NCBI RefSeq assembly: GCF_004369225.1
Contig: NZ_QFFZ01000024.1
Coordinates: 1 to 51,250, forward strand
From: Pelotomaculum propionicicum
GTDB lineage: Bacteria > Bacillota > Desulfotomaculia > Desulfotomaculales > Pelotomaculaceae
Direction of reading: 5' to 3'
DNA length: 51,250 nucleotides
The first letter of the stretch is position 1. Each line of letters opens with the position of its first letter. This document shows positions 24,055 to 33,271 of this stretch, piece after piece. The notes below the pieces were generated by a model. That model made no database searches. It was not told the origin of the DNA and saw nothing but the letters and a program-made list of their open reading frames with translations. The translations under genes and the position numbers were made by a program.

Positions 24055-25110
24055 TCACTTCTCATTTCCCAAAACTCTGCGTCTCAGCTGGCCGCAGGCG
24101 GCGCCGATATCGGCGCCAAATTCTTTTCTGACGGTAACTGTAAGGCCGCCCTGCTCGGCAATAGATTTGAACAATTCCACCTGCCGCCTGGCGGGTGGCT
24201 CCAAACCCCTCTCAGGGACCGGGTTAACCGGGATCAGGTTCACATGGCACAGCACGCCGGCTAAAAGCCGCGCCAGTTCCTGCGCGTGCCTGGCGCTGTC
24301 ATTAACTCCCGCGACCAGAGCATATTCAAATGTCACTCGCCTGCCGGTCGCGCGGGCATAATCACGGCAGGCTGGGATTAATTCCTTTAAAGGGTACTTC
24401 TTGTTGACCGGCATCAGCAAATCCCGGTCCTTATCGTTAGGCGCGTGCAGTGAAACCGCCAGTGTAAGCTGGAGAGACTCCGCGGCCAGCCTCCTGATGC
24501 CCGGCACAAGGCCGCAGGTCGATATGGTAATATGGCGGCCTCCTATGTTTAAGCCATAAGGCGCTGAAACGTTTCTAATAAAGGTCATTACCGCGTCGTA
24601 GTTTTCGAGCGGCTCGCCGGAACCCATAAGCACGACATGGCTGACCCTGGCTCCGCTGTCCTGCTGCATAGCAAGGACCTGGTCGTAAATCTCCCCGGCG
24701 CTCAGGTTGCGCTTAAAACCGCCCAGCCCTGAAGCGCAAAGCCGACAGGCATAACGGCAGCCCACCTGGGTTGACACACAGGCGGAGTTGCCGTAGTCAT
24801 GCTTCATTAAAACACTTTCCACCGCTTGCCCGTCTTCCAGGGCAAAGAGATACTTGACAGTGTCTCCCCTTTGGGACTGCACTTTGGCGGCTATCGACAG
24901 GCTGCTCACCCTGGCGCCGGAAGCCAGCTTATCCCTGAAATCAACGGCCAGGTTGGTCATCTCCTGGAATGAAACGGCGCCCTTGCCAAAGATCCACTCC
25001 GCCACCTGCCTGGCGCGGTATTTTTCGGCTCCCAGGCCAGTGACAAAGCTTTCAATCTGGGCCAGGCTCAGGTCTTTTAAGTTTAACTTTTGTTTTTCTT
25101 TATTCTCCAT
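24055..25110 (-). CDS. rlmN: 23S rRNA (adenine2503-C2)-methyltransferase
   Basis: A 351-residue radical-SAM methylase that methylates A2503 of 23S rRNA (and tRNA in some bacteria). It has the cluster motif CxxxCxxC in GCRYACRLCASG (about Cys118, 122, 125), GSGEPLENYD, and the second catalytic cysteine near the C-terminus in GAACGQLRRR. ATG 25110 overlaps the end of rsmB by 11 bases; no clear ribosome binding site, so translational coupling is likely. The CTG and TTG codons just upstream are alternatives. Confidence 0.95.
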   Translation of the reverse strand: MENKEKQKLNLKDLSLAQIESFVTGLGAEKYRARQVAEWIFGKGAVSFQEMTNLAVDFRDKLASGARVSSLSIAAKVQSQRGDTVKYLFALEDGQAVESVLMKHDYGNSACVSTQVGCRYACRLCASGLGGFKRNLSAGEIYDQVLAMQQDSGARVSHVVLMGSGEPLENYDAVMTFIRNVSAPYGLNIGGRHITISTCGLVPGIRRLAAESLQLTLAVSLHAPNDKDRDLLMPVNKKYPLKELIPACRDYARATGRRVTFEYALVAGVNDSARHAQELARLLAGVLCHVNLIPVNPVPERGLEPPARRQVELFKSIAEQGGLTVTVRKEFGADIGAACGQLRRRVLGNEK

Positions 25111-26515
25111 CAGCGAAGGCAATCCCTTTTTTTCTCATCCTGGCGATGAAAAACCCGTCCATCTCGTGCCAGCCGGGCAGTATCTGCACATAGCCCCGGC
25201 TCAGGCTGCTGTCATAGTCAAGTTCGCCGGGCAGGAGCCCTGTCAGGTCGTCAAGTTTGAAGTCAGGGTGTCTGGACAGAAAGCTTTCGACCTGCCCCAG
25301 GTTTTCTTCACGGGTAATGGTACAGGTACTGTACACCAGCACCCCGCACGGCTTGACGCAGCGGGCGGCAGCGTCCAAAATTTCAGCCTGCAGGACAACC
25401 AGTTCCGCTATTTGGCCCGCTTCTTTGCGCCAGCGGGCGTCCGGACGGCGCCTCAGGACACCAAGCCCGGAGCAAGGGGCGTCAACCAGGACAAAATCAG
25501 CGTAATTTGTAAACCCTTCATGCAGTTTCCTGGCATCACCGGCCATTGTCTTAATAATGGCAATCCCCAGGCGGTCGCTGTTCTCCCTGATCAGTTCCAG
25601 CTTGTGCGGGTGGACATCCACCGCCAGGATCTCGCCCCGATTCCCCATTAACTGGGCCAGGTGTGTAGTCTTACCGCCGGGAGCGCCGCAGGCGTCAAGC
25701 ACCGCTGACCCGGGCGCGGGAGCCAGCGCCCGGCCTGCCAGCATGGAGCTTTCGTCCTGCACCTGGAACAAACCCTGCTTAAACGAGGCCAGTGAGCCAA
25801 CCGAGAAAAAACCTTCTATTTTCAAACCCTCCGGCGCCAATGCCGTCTCTCTTACAGTCAGGCCTTCCTCTTGGAGGCTTTCCGCCAGTTCCCGCCTGGT
25901 AACCCGTAGAGTATTGGCGCGTACCGTGTTGGGCGCCGGCTTATTGTTGGCCTGGCATAAGGAGATGGTATCTTCAGCGCCGAATTCCTCCAGCCACCGC
26001 TCCACCAGCCAGAGCGGGTGGGAATACTTTAAAGTTATGTGCCTGGCCGGGTTTTCAGCCAGCGGCGGGTAGGCAATCCCGGCCTTGCGGCGGGATATAT
26101 TGCGCAGGACACCGTTGACAAATTTCACTGCTCCCGCGTGCCCGTACCTGCGCGCCATTTTAGCACCTTCGTTGCAGGCGGCGGACGCGGGGACCCTGTC
26201 CATAAACATCAGCTGGTAGACGCCAAGCCGGAGAATGTTTCTTACAGCCGGAGTCTGGGAGCTTAAAGGTCGTTTAATAAACTGTCCCAGGACCCAGTCC
26301 AGGGTGTTTAGTGAACGCAGGACACCGTATGCCAATTCAGTGGCAAAAGCCCGGTCAAGTTTACCGGGCCGGTTTTTTTCCAGGATGTAATTCAAGGCCA
26401 GGTTGGCGTAGGCGCCTTCCTCTTCAACTGCCTTAAGGACTTCCAGAGCCATTTCTCTGGCTGACAACTGAGGCAACAAGCCCACCCTTTCCGGAACACT
26501 ACAATTATTATCCAC
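25100..26515 (-). CDS. rsmB: 16S rRNA (cytosine967-C5)-methyltransferase
   Basis: A 471-residue enzyme with an N-terminal NusB-like RNA-binding domain (about 15-150) and a C-terminal SAM methyltransferase: ALAPAPGSAVLDACGAPGGK for SAM, then DAPCSGLGVLRRRPD and YSTCTITREEN, whose cysteines serve release and catalysis. It methylates C967 of 16S rRNA. The GTG at 26515 lacks a clear ribosome binding site; a TTG about 12-13 codons later, behind GGGTGG, is an alternative. It is followed directly by rlmN. Confidence 0.94.
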   Translation of the reverse strand: MDNNCSVPERVGLLPQLSAREMALEVLKAVEEEGAYANLALNYILEKNRPGKLDRAFATELAYGVLRSLNTLDWVLGQFIKRPLSSQTPAVRNILRLGVYQLMFMDRVPASAACNEGAKMARRYGHAGAVKFVNGVLRNISRRKAGIAYPPLAENPARHITLKYSHPLWLVERWLEEFGAEDTISLCQANNKPAPNTVRANTLRVTRRELAESLQEEGLTVRETALAPEGLKIEGFFSVGSLASFKQGLFQVQDESSMLAGRALAPAPGSAVLDACGAPGGKTTHLAQLMGNRGEILAVDVHPHKLELIRENSDRLGIAIIKTMAGDARKLHEGFTNYADFVLVDAPCSGLGVLRRRPDARWRKEAGQIAELVVLQAEILDAAARCVKPCGVLVYSTCTITREENLGQVESFLSRHPDFKLDDLTGLLPGELDYDSSLSRGYVQILPGWHEMDGFFIARMRKKGIAFADGE

Positions 26516-26554
26516 ATTTAGCCCGTGTTTAAAACCAGGCCGCCCTTGTTTTTT

Positions 26555-27376
26555 TTACTGTAGTCTAAGATCAGGCAAAACCTGGTCTGCGTCTGCTACA
26601 CTGCTTTTCTCATATAAAAAGTAACGGACCGCCTCTTCCACTTTCGGTATTTTGATCTGGGTGTTGAAGCAAGGACCAAAGGGGCGCTCATTGGTGACCC
26701 CCAACACCGGGAGCGGGTTTGTGTCCATGATGCCGCTGGTCAGGTCGCGCTCACAGGCGATGGCGACGATGGCGCGGGGGCGGTATTCCTGCACAAATCG
26801 ACGGGCCAGGGTGCCGCCCGTGGCCATACCCACTTTGATCCCGTAGGCGTCCCTCAGGTTCAGCAGGTCGTTGACCGGGCAGCTGCCGCAGCGGTGACAG
26901 TTATCTATGTTTATGGTGATTTTATAAGGGCACTCGCTGTTTTGCAGGCAGTGCGGCGCCAGCAGGAGTATCTGAGCCGGCGCCAATTTCAGTTCCCGTG
27001 ACTTAACAAGGTCATTATTCACTTCAACAAAAGAGCTCTTGATCTTATCGATGTCTATATGAAAAATCCTGCCCATGACCAGGACGAGAGGGAAGAAAAG
27101 GTTTACCGCCACCCGCATCGGCCCGTGCAGGGCTGAAATGTCTTTAGCATAGATTATGGTCAGGACAATGCCGCCTATACCGAAAGCGGCTATTACCATA
27201 CCGCCGACCAGCATACCGGCCAGGGCGATCAGGAGCACCTGGTCATAAATTGTCCTGTCCGGGTTCAGCGCCAGGTACCATATCCCCGTAAGCAGCAGGC
27301 CGGCAAACAGGACACTGATACCTAAGAGCCCGATAAAAAGCCGCTTGCGCACCGGTAAAAAATTTCTGACAATCAC
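26555..27376 (-). CDS. DUF116 membrane protein
   Basis: A protein of about 273 residues found in the fmt-rsmB neighbourhood of many Clostridia. It has two or three N-terminal membrane helices (about 10-35, 45-80, and a hydrophobic segment near 90-105), then a cytoplasmic domain with conserved cysteines: LLAPHCLQNSECPYK and CHRCGSCPVNDL, which could hold an Fe-S cluster or zinc, plus ATGGTLARRFVQEYRPRAIV and GVTNERPFGPCFNT. The function is unknown. GTG 27376 is preferred because GAGG lies 9 bases upstream; a GTG at 27391 has none and abuts the heptad repeats. Confidence 0.85.
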   Translation of the reverse strand: MIVRNFLPVRKRLFIGLLGISVLFAGLLLTGIWYLALNPDRTIYDQVLLIALAGMLVGGMVIAAFGIGGIVLTIIYAKDISALHGPMRVAVNLFFPLVLVMGRIFHIDIDKIKSSFVEVNNDLVKSRELKLAPAQILLLAPHCLQNSECPYKITINIDNCHRCGSCPVNDLLNLRDAYGIKVGMATGGTLARRFVQEYRPRAIVAIACERDLTSGIMDTNPLPVLGVTNERPFGPCFNTQIKIPKVEEAVRYFLYEKSSVADADQVLPDLRLQ

Positions 27377-27393
27377 GTAGTCTCGCCTCACAT

Positions 27394-27591
27394 GTTGGAC
27401 GTTGGCCGTTGGTGGTTGGTCGTTGGTATATCCTGCATTCCAATTTGGTCGTAGGCCGTAGGCTGTAGGCCGTAAGTATATCCTGCATTCCTTTTAGGTC
27501 TTTATCTTATGATAACTTCTTGCACACCTACGTCTTACGGCCTATAGCTTACGACCATATATGCCTACGCCATACGCCTTACGTCCTAAGA
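27394..27591. repeat. Palindromic heptad array (GTNNGNC)n, copy 2 with nested unit
   Basis: GTTGGAC, GTTGGCC, GTTGGTG, GTTGGTC, GTTGG (27394-27426) lead into TATATCCTGCATTCC. A second series GTAGGCC, GTAGGCT, GTAGGCC, GTAAG (27451-27475) leads into the same TATATCCTGCATTCC, and then come inverted heptads (TACGTCT, TACGGCC, TATAGCT, TACGACC and CCTACGC, CATACGC). It fills the gap between DUF116 and fmt. Confidence 0.78.
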
Positions 27592-27609
27592 CATTTATGC
27601 TTACGCTTC

Positions 27610-28557
27610 CTAATTACTCGTTTTGGTTTCGCCCAGTATTGTGCCGGGGGGGACGGGGGTGCCTCTTAGGAAGTCCGCCGCGTTCATTTTTTTGGCGCCC
27701 TGCAGCTGCAGCTCGGTTATTTTGAGCCGGCCGCCGCCGGTTTTGACAATGATACCGTCGCCGCCGCCAGGCAGCACCTGACCTGGCAGGCCGGAGGCCC
27801 CGCCGTCCTCCAGCGGCTCCGCGCTCCATACCTTAAGCACCCTGCCCGAGAGGGTGGTACGGGCGCCCGGCCAGGCGTTCATGCCTCTGATTTGGTTGTA
27901 AATATCCCGCGCCGGCCTGTCCCAGAGGATCTGTTCATCCTCAGCCTTAATCATCGGCGCATAGGTAGGGCTGCCGGTCTGCCGCACCCTGGGAGCCTTG
28001 GCTGATCCGACCAGAGAAAGCGTCTTGACCAGCACCTGCGCTCCCAGCCGGGCTAAACGGTCATGCACCATGCTTACCGTGTCACTATCGTTAATCGGGA
28101 TAGCTTCACGCAGGATCATGTCCCCGGTATCCAGCCCCTCGTCCATGTACATGGTGGTAATCCCCGTTTCCTTTTCCCCGTTGATCACCGCCCAGTGGAT
28201 GGGAGCGGCGCCCCGGTACTTGGGCAGCAGGGAAGCATGGACATTGATACAGCCGTACCTTGGTATACGCAGTATTTCAGCCGGCAGGATGCGGCCGAAA
28301 GCTGCCACCACAATCACATCCGGAGACAAGCTCTCCAACAGAGCGATAAATTCAGGATCCTTAATGCGTGAAGGCTGATAAACCGGGATTTTAAAAGAAA
28401 GCGCCGCTTCCTTGACCGGGGGAGGCGCTTCCTTCCTACCCCTGCCCCGGGGACGGTCAGGCTGAGTAACAACAGCGGCCACTTCATGTCCCGCCCCTAC
28501 TAAAGCTTTAAATGAAGGCACCGCGAAATCCGGCGTGCCCATAAATATAGCCAGCAT
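27610..28557 (-). CDS. fmt: Methionyl-tRNA formyltransferase
   Basis: A 315-residue enzyme that formylates initiator Met-tRNA using 10-formyl-tetrahydrofolate. Motifs: IFMGTPDFAVPSFKAL, CINVHASLLPKYRGAAPIHW with the catalytic Asn-His, and GITTMYMDEGLDTGD; a C-terminal OB-like domain follows. AGGGTG lies before the ATG. It directly follows def, the matching deformylase. Confidence 0.96.
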   Translation of the reverse strand: MLAIFMGTPDFAVPSFKALVGAGHEVAAVVTQPDRPRGRGRKEAPPPVKEAALSFKIPVYQPSRIKDPEFIALLESLSPDVIVVAAFGRILPAEILRIPRYGCINVHASLLPKYRGAAPIHWAVINGEKETGITTMYMDEGLDTGDMILREAIPINDSDTVSMVHDRLARLGAQVLVKTLSLVGSAKAPRVRQTGSPTYAPMIKAEDEQILWDRPARDIYNQIRGMNAWPGARTTLSGRVLKVWSAEPLEDGGASGLPGQVLPGGGDGIIVKTGGGRLKITELQLQGAKKMNAADFLRGTPVPPGTILGETKTSN

Positions 28558-28566
28558 GCTTACACC

Positions 28567-29034
28567 CTATTTCTCTTTCTGTTCCAGTTTCCTGACATTG
28601 GACGCCCGGTCGATAAAGAGTATCCCTTCCAGGTGGTCAATCTCATGTTGAAACACTCTGGCCGGAAAACCTTTAACCTTGGCCAGCTGCTCCTTGCCCT
28701 GGCGGTCAAAATACCTTACTTTTATTGAGGTAGCCCTGGTAACATCCCCGATCAGGCCGGGGATGCTGAGACAGGCCTCAGTGTCTGTATCCTTGCCGGA
28801 GGAGCTCAGAATCTCGGGGTTGATCAGCTCTATCAGTCCCTCACCGGCGTCAATCACTATGACCCTTTTGGGAACACCGACCTGGGGGGCGGCCAGGCCC
28901 ACCCCCTTGGCGCTGTATAACGTTTGGGCCATGTTATCTAACAGCTTAATGATATTCGGCGTTATTTTCGGCACGGCCTTAGCTTTTTCCTTAAGGATTT
29001 CGTCTCCTATCTCCACAATCTTGTAAACCGCCAA
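28567..29034 (-). CDS. def: Peptide deformylase
   Basis: A 155-residue metalloenzyme that removes the N-formyl group from nascent proteins. All three motifs are present: GVGLAAPQVG, EACLSIPG (metal Cys) and QHEIDHLEG (HExxH). The start is TTG 29034 behind AAAGGAGG. It lies between priA and fmt. Confidence 0.96.
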   Translation of the reverse strand: MAVYKIVEIGDEILKEKAKAVPKITPNIIKLLDNMAQTLYSAKGVGLAAPQVGVPKRVIVIDAGEGLIELINPEILSSSGKDTDTEACLSIPGLIGDVTRATSIKVRYFDRQGKEQLAKVKGFPARVFQHEIDHLEGILFIDRASNVRKLEQKEK

Positions 29035-29057
29035 AAAAAGTCCTCCTTTATAAAATT

Positions 29058-31298
29058 CTATAGAATCCCCTGCGGGTTAATATCAACATTAATTGCCGGC
29101 TTAAAGGCGGGGCGCAGTTTTTGCAGTTCTTCCAGACTTTCTTTTATAACATCCCTTAATAAGCTGCGCCGCGGCCCCTTCACCACCAACTGCCAGCGGA
29201 ACCGCCCTTTAATCTTGCTCAAAGGCGCCGGCGCCGGCCCCAGTACATCAATAAGATCATCGTGCTCTGTCACTATTTTGTCAAGGATTTCTTTAGCCAG
29301 GCCGGCCCCTTTTTTGAGCTCTTCTTCATCATCGTGGGTGAACAGGAGTCTGGCCAAATGGCTGTACGGCGGGTAGCCCAGCGCGCGCCTTACCGGCATT
29401 TCACTCCGGTAGAAACCTTCGCAGTCGTGTATCGAAGCTGTTGTTATACTGTAATGCTCGGGGCAGTAAGTCTGAACCAGCACTTCACCATGCAGCTCTC
29501 CCCGCCCGGTCCTGCCCGCCACCTGGGTCAGAAGCTGAAAAGTGCGCTCCGCCGCCCTGAAGTCGGGCATGTGCAGGGTAGTGTCGGCGTTGATCACCCC
29601 CACCAGCGTTATGCCGGGCAGGTCCAGACCTTTGGCGATCATCTGGGTGCCGATTAAGATGTCCGCCTCACCCTGGCGGAAGGCGCTGAATATCCTTTCA
29701 TGCGAGCCCTTGCGGGAGGTCGAGTCGCTGTCCATACGCATAATCCGGGCGCCGGGGAAAGTCCTGCGCGCCTCTTCCTCTACTCTCTGCGTGCCGGCGC
29801 CAAAATGGCGGATATAGCGGCTGGCGCAGCGGGGGCACAGCCCCGGCAGGTCTGTGGTGTAGTTGCAGTAGTGGCACCGCAGCAGGCCGTCCAGGTGGTA
29901 AGAAAGAGAGATGTCGCACCTGACGCATTTCAAAACCAGGCCGCACTCGCGGCACATAACTATAGTCGAGTAACCGCGCCTGTTCAAAAAGAGAAGTGTT
30001 TGCTCTCCTTTGCCCAGCCGCTCAAAAACCGCTGAGGTCAGGGCGCGGCTGAAAATGCCACGGTTCCCCTCCTTCATTTCCTGCCTGAGATCAACCACAC
30101 AGACTTTGGGGAGAGGCCTTTCGTCTACTCTATGTGGCAGCCGCAAAAGGCGGTACGGCCCTCCCCTGCCGGCCCGCAGCCACGACTCCAGAGAAGGGGT
30201 GGCGCTGCCCAGCACGACCACCGCGCCTGCCAGCTGGGCCCGTTTCAGGGCCACCTCGCGGGCGTGATAGCGAATATGGTCGTCTTGTTTATAGGTTGGC
30301 TCATGTTCTTCGTCAATGATAAAAAGCCCTGGTCCGGGCATGGGGGCAAACACCGCGGATCGCGTTCCCAGGACCACGGGGGCCTGTCCCTTCTTGATTC
30401 TTCTCCACTCCCGGTATCTTTCCCCGGGGGCCAGGGCGCTATGTAGCACCGCCACCAGGGCGCCGAACCGCTCCCGGAACAACCCGATCATCTGCGGGGT
30501 CAGTGATATTTCAGGCACCAGGGTAACCGCCTGCCGGCCCGCCGCCAGGGCTGAGGCAATGGCTCTCAGGTAAACCTCGGTCTTGCCGCTGCCGGTGACA
30601 CCGTACAGGAGAAAAGCGCCAAATCCGCCCCCGGCCACGGCCTGTGCTATTTCTTTAACAGCTTTGTCCTGATCCGGATTGAGCAGCGGCATCATCCCAC
30701 TGCCGGCGGCAGAACCTCCCCCCGGCAAACCAGACGGCGGCACGGCTTTTGCTTCAAGCAGCCCCGCCTTAACCAGCGCGTCCACTGTCGCCGGCGAGGT
30801 TTGGGCAGCCGCGGCCAGTTCCTTCCTGGTCAGGCCTGCACCGCGTAAAGCTTCCCTTAGCACGGCGGCCTGTTTCGGCGCGTGCTTAAGACCGCTAAGA
30901 ACCTCCTGCAGTTTGTCGTCCGGGAAAGCAGGCCTGAGCAGTTTTACCTCACGGGTCGCTTTCACCGCCAGCCGCGGCGCGATGATGCGGCCGAATGCCT
31001 CCGCCGTGCTGCAGAGGTAGCTCTCAGCCATCCAGCGGGCAATCTCGGGCAGGTCGCCTGTCAGCACCGGCTCCTCATCGATAATGCCGGCTATTTCCCT
31101 GACTTTAACATCCCTTTCAGGAAACCCGAACCCTACCACATAGCCGGCCAAACGCCTGCCGCCAAAAGGCACAAGCACCCTTGAGCCCGGTTTGACCCTG
31201 TCCTTCAGGTCTGCCGGGACGGCGTAGTGAAAAACACGGTCAGTCCTGCGGGCGGTAAGATCAACAATTATCTCGGCGTAAGGGCCGTTTTGCTTCAT
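29058..31298 (-). CDS. priA: Primosomal replication-restart helicase
   Basis: A 746-residue superfamily 2 helicase that reloads the replisome at stalled forks. An N-terminal DNA-binding part (about 1-190) is followed by Walker A GVTGSGKTEVYL, DEEH, a zinc-binding insert with eight cysteines (CRECGLVLKCVRC and CHYCNYTTDLPGLCPRC) and GTQMIAKGLDLPGITLVGV. ATG 31298 with GGGAGAG upstream is preferred to 31319. Confidence 0.95.
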   Translation of the reverse strand: MKQNGPYAEIIVDLTARRTDRVFHYAVPADLKDRVKPGSRVLVPFGGRRLAGYVVGFGFPERDVKVREIAGIIDEEPVLTGDLPEIARWMAESYLCSTAEAFGRIIAPRLAVKATREVKLLRPAFPDDKLQEVLSGLKHAPKQAAVLREALRGAGLTRKELAAAAQTSPATVDALVKAGLLEAKAVPPSGLPGGGSAAGSGMMPLLNPDQDKAVKEIAQAVAGGGFGAFLLYGVTGSGKTEVYLRAIASALAAGRQAVTLVPEISLTPQMIGLFRERFGALVAVLHSALAPGERYREWRRIKKGQAPVVLGTRSAVFAPMPGPGLFIIDEEHEPTYKQDDHIRYHAREVALKRAQLAGAVVVLGSATPSLESWLRAGRGGPYRLLRLPHRVDERPLPKVCVVDLRQEMKEGNRGIFSRALTSAVFERLGKGEQTLLFLNRRGYSTIVMCRECGLVLKCVRCDISLSYHLDGLLRCHYCNYTTDLPGLCPRCASRYIRHFGAGTQRVEEEARRTFPGARIMRMDSDSTSRKGSHERIFSAFRQGEADILIGTQMIAKGLDLPGITLVGVINADTTLHMPDFRAAERTFQLLTQVAGRTGRGELHGEVLVQTYCPEHYSITTASIHDCEGFYRSEMPVRRALGYPPYSHLARLLFTHDDEEELKKGAGLAKEILDKIVTEHDDLIDVLGPAPAPLSKIKGRFRWQLVVKGPRRSLLRDVIKESLEELQKLRPAFKPAINVDINPQGIL

Positions 31299-31404
31299 TA
31301 TACTCTCCCATGAAAACATTTACAAATCTTACCCCATTATAACAAAAAAGGCCCCGGTTATGAACAAGGGCACTAAGCTCATAAAATTCTTGTCAAAACA
31401 CAAA

Positions 31405-31590
31405 AATTAAACAATTTGACAGGATTAACAGGATTAGACGGGATTCACAGGATTAATAATTTAAATAATAGGTTATTACCTTTATCAAGTAACACTATTT
31501 AAGATTGCCTTGTAAAACGCTTTGTCAATAATTTATTATAATCCTGTTAATCTTATTAAATCCTGTAAATCATGTCTAATTGTTTTTGTC
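31405..31590. repeat. GGATTAACA repeat element, copy 2, large imperfect palindrome
   Basis: The left part has AAACAATTTGACAGGATTAA then CAGGATTA, GACGGGATTCACAGGATTAA. The right part (31538-31590) has the inverse ATCCTGTTAATCTTATTAAA then TCCTGTAAATC and CTAATTGTTTTTG. The two halves could fold into a long hairpin over about 185 bases. It occupies most of the 350-base gap between coaBC and priA, where no gene is seen. Confidence 0.7.
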
Positions 31591-31650
31591 TAATCTTTTA
31601 TTAAATCCTTTAATCTCCTCATATTTTTATAATGTTGAATTAAAGCGCTT

Positions 31651-32850
31651 CTATTTTTTCCCCTCGCGCAGGGCCAGCGCCTCGTCCAGGATGCGGTGGG
31701 CCAGGGCCAGTTTGTCCATCAGCGGCAGGGGTACAATAGAGCCGTCCGGGTAGACCAGTTTGGCGATGTTGGTGTCGGTGCCGAAACCGGCGCCGGGCTG
31801 GGTAACATCATTGGCCACCAGTAAATCCAGGTTTTTGCCCGCTACCTTCTGCAGGGCGTTTTTTTCCAGGTTACTGGTTTCCGCGGCAAAGCCGACCAGG
31901 ACCTGGCCTTCCTTCCTGCGGCCCAGCTCGGCGAGGATGTCCGGGTTCTTTACCAGCTCTATGGACATGCTGTCTGTATTTTTTTTAATCTTTTGCGCGG
32001 CAGCCCTGGCAGGCCGGTAGTCGGCCACGGCGGCGGACTTGATCACCACGTCCACAGCGGGGAAACGCTCCAGCACCGCCTCGCACATCTCAGCGGCAGT
32101 TTCAACACCGGTAAACTCTACCCCTGCCGGAGGCTTCAGCGCGGTGGGACCGCTGATTAAGATGACCTTGGCGCCCCTGCGCACGGCTGCTTCCGCCACC
32201 GCGAAGCCCATCTTGCCGGAGCTGCGGTTGGTCAGGTAGCGGACCGGGTCAATCGGCTCGGCTGTGGGGCCGGCGGTGACCATGACGGTCAGGCCTTTCA
32301 GATCCCTGTTGGGCGCCAGCAGGGAGACGATCTCCCGGGTAATGGTTTCTAAATCGGCCAGCCGACCCCGCCCCTCGGTGCCGCAGGCCAGGCGGCCCAC
32401 GCCCGGCTCGACAAAATGATAGCCGAGGCCGCGTAAACCGGCCAGGTTGCGCTGGACCACGGGGTTCTGATACATATCGACATTCATGGCCGGGCAAAAC
32501 AATACCGGGCAGGTGGCTGCCATAATGATAGTGGAAAGAAGGTCATCGGCAATGCCTCCGGCAACCTTGCCCAGGATATTGGCCGTGGCCGGGACTACCA
32601 CCACCAGGTCCGACCACTGCGCTATTTCTATGTGCTGGACCGCCCCGTACGCCCCTTCAAAAAGGTCGGTGCGCACCGGATTGCCCGAGAGGACCTGAAA
32701 GGTCAGCGGCCGGACAAACTCCTGGGCGGCTCTGGTCATGACAACATGAAGCTCCGCTCCGGCAGCTTTCAGATTGCTAACCAATTGAGCGGCCTTAAAA
32801 ACGGCTATGCCGCCGGTGATACCGACGGTAATTTTTTTGCCAGCCAGCAA
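31651..32850 (-). CDS. coaBC: Bifunctional phosphopantothenoylcysteine decarboxylase/synthase
   Basis: A 399-residue fusion for two steps of CoA synthesis. The N-terminal flavoprotein decarboxylase CoaC has GITGGIAVFKAAQLV, a histidine in VQHIEIAQWSD, and PAMNVDMYQNP. The C-terminal ligase CoaB has VTAGPTAEPIDPVRYLTNRS then SGKMGFAVAEAA, and later KKNTDSMSIELVKNPDILAE. The start is TTG 32850 with GGGGG seven bases upstream. It lies immediately downstream of rpoZ. Confidence 0.96.
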   Translation of the reverse strand: MLAGKKITVGITGGIAVFKAAQLVSNLKAAGAELHVVMTRAAQEFVRPLTFQVLSGNPVRTDLFEGAYGAVQHIEIAQWSDLVVVVPATANILGKVAGGIADDLLSTIIMAATCPVLFCPAMNVDMYQNPVVQRNLAGLRGLGYHFVEPGVGRLACGTEGRGRLADLETITREIVSLLAPNRDLKGLTVMVTAGPTAEPIDPVRYLTNRSSGKMGFAVAEAAVRRGAKVILISGPTALKPPAGVEFTGVETAAEMCEAVLERFPAVDVVIKSAAVADYRPARAAAQKIKKNTDSMSIELVKNPDILAELGRRKEGQVLVGFAAETSNLEKNALQKVAGKNLDLLVANDVTQPGAGFGTDTNIAKLVYPDGSIVPLPLMDKLALAHRILDEALALREGKK

Positions 32851-32868
32851 TGGCCTTCCCCCAATTTA

Positions 32869-33075
32869 TTATTTAATGCCAATTTTGGTCCGTTTATATC
32901 CTACTTTATTCTGGGCTATTTCCATTAAGGCGGTTGTTACCGGCTTTCTGACAGCGCTTTCCTCCTTGGCATTGCCCCTGTCAGTAAGTGTCCTGGCCCG
33001 CTTGGCCGCCACCACCACCAGGGTATACCTGCTGTCAACCTTTTCCATGAGTTCATCAAGAGACGGTTGGATCAT
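32869..33075 (-). CDS. rpoZ: RNA polymerase omega subunit
   Basis: A 68-residue protein: MIQPSLDELMEKVDSRYTLV and VVAAKRARTL, the conserved omega core that clamps the beta-prime C-terminus. GGAGGG precedes the ATG. Position between gmk and coaBC is the standard Firmicutes order. Confidence 0.92.
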   Translation of the reverse strand: MIQPSLDELMEKVDSRYTLVVVAAKRARTLTDRGNAKEESAVRKPVTTALMEIAQNKVGYKRTKIGIK

Positions 33076-33130
33076 GGCTACCCTCCGATTTATAGACTGC
33101 TCTTAAAACAACCTCCTGGGTTGCTTATAG

Positions 33131-33266
33131 TGTAGGTGCGAATTTATTCATCATAGGAATGGGAACACATCTCTATTTTAGGTATTCCTTTGTTGACGAG
33201 GTATGTCCCCAAAATCTCAAGCAAGCTCGGCGCTAACGCGTCTTGTTCGATTGAAATCGAACCTAC
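33131..33266. repeat. GTAGGT-bounded palindromic element
   Basis: It starts TAGTGTAGGTGCGAATTTAT and ends with the near-perfect palindrome GTTCGATT-GA-AATCGAAC followed by CTACTA, so the ends TAGTGTAGGT and ACCTACTA are complementary. It fills the rpoZ-gmk gap. Related elements lie at 23928-23967 and 50481-50590. Confidence 0.65.
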
Positions 33267-33271
33267 TAAGT

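Noticed and set aside
24854-25651. 265-codon frame on the plus strand over rlmN/rsmB
   Set aside because: Antisense shadow of two well-conserved genes; the translation has no recognisable domain.
18871-27591. CRISPR arrays
   Set aside because: The repeats are short (7 bases), contiguous, drifting and palindromic, without spacers of even size and without cas genes.
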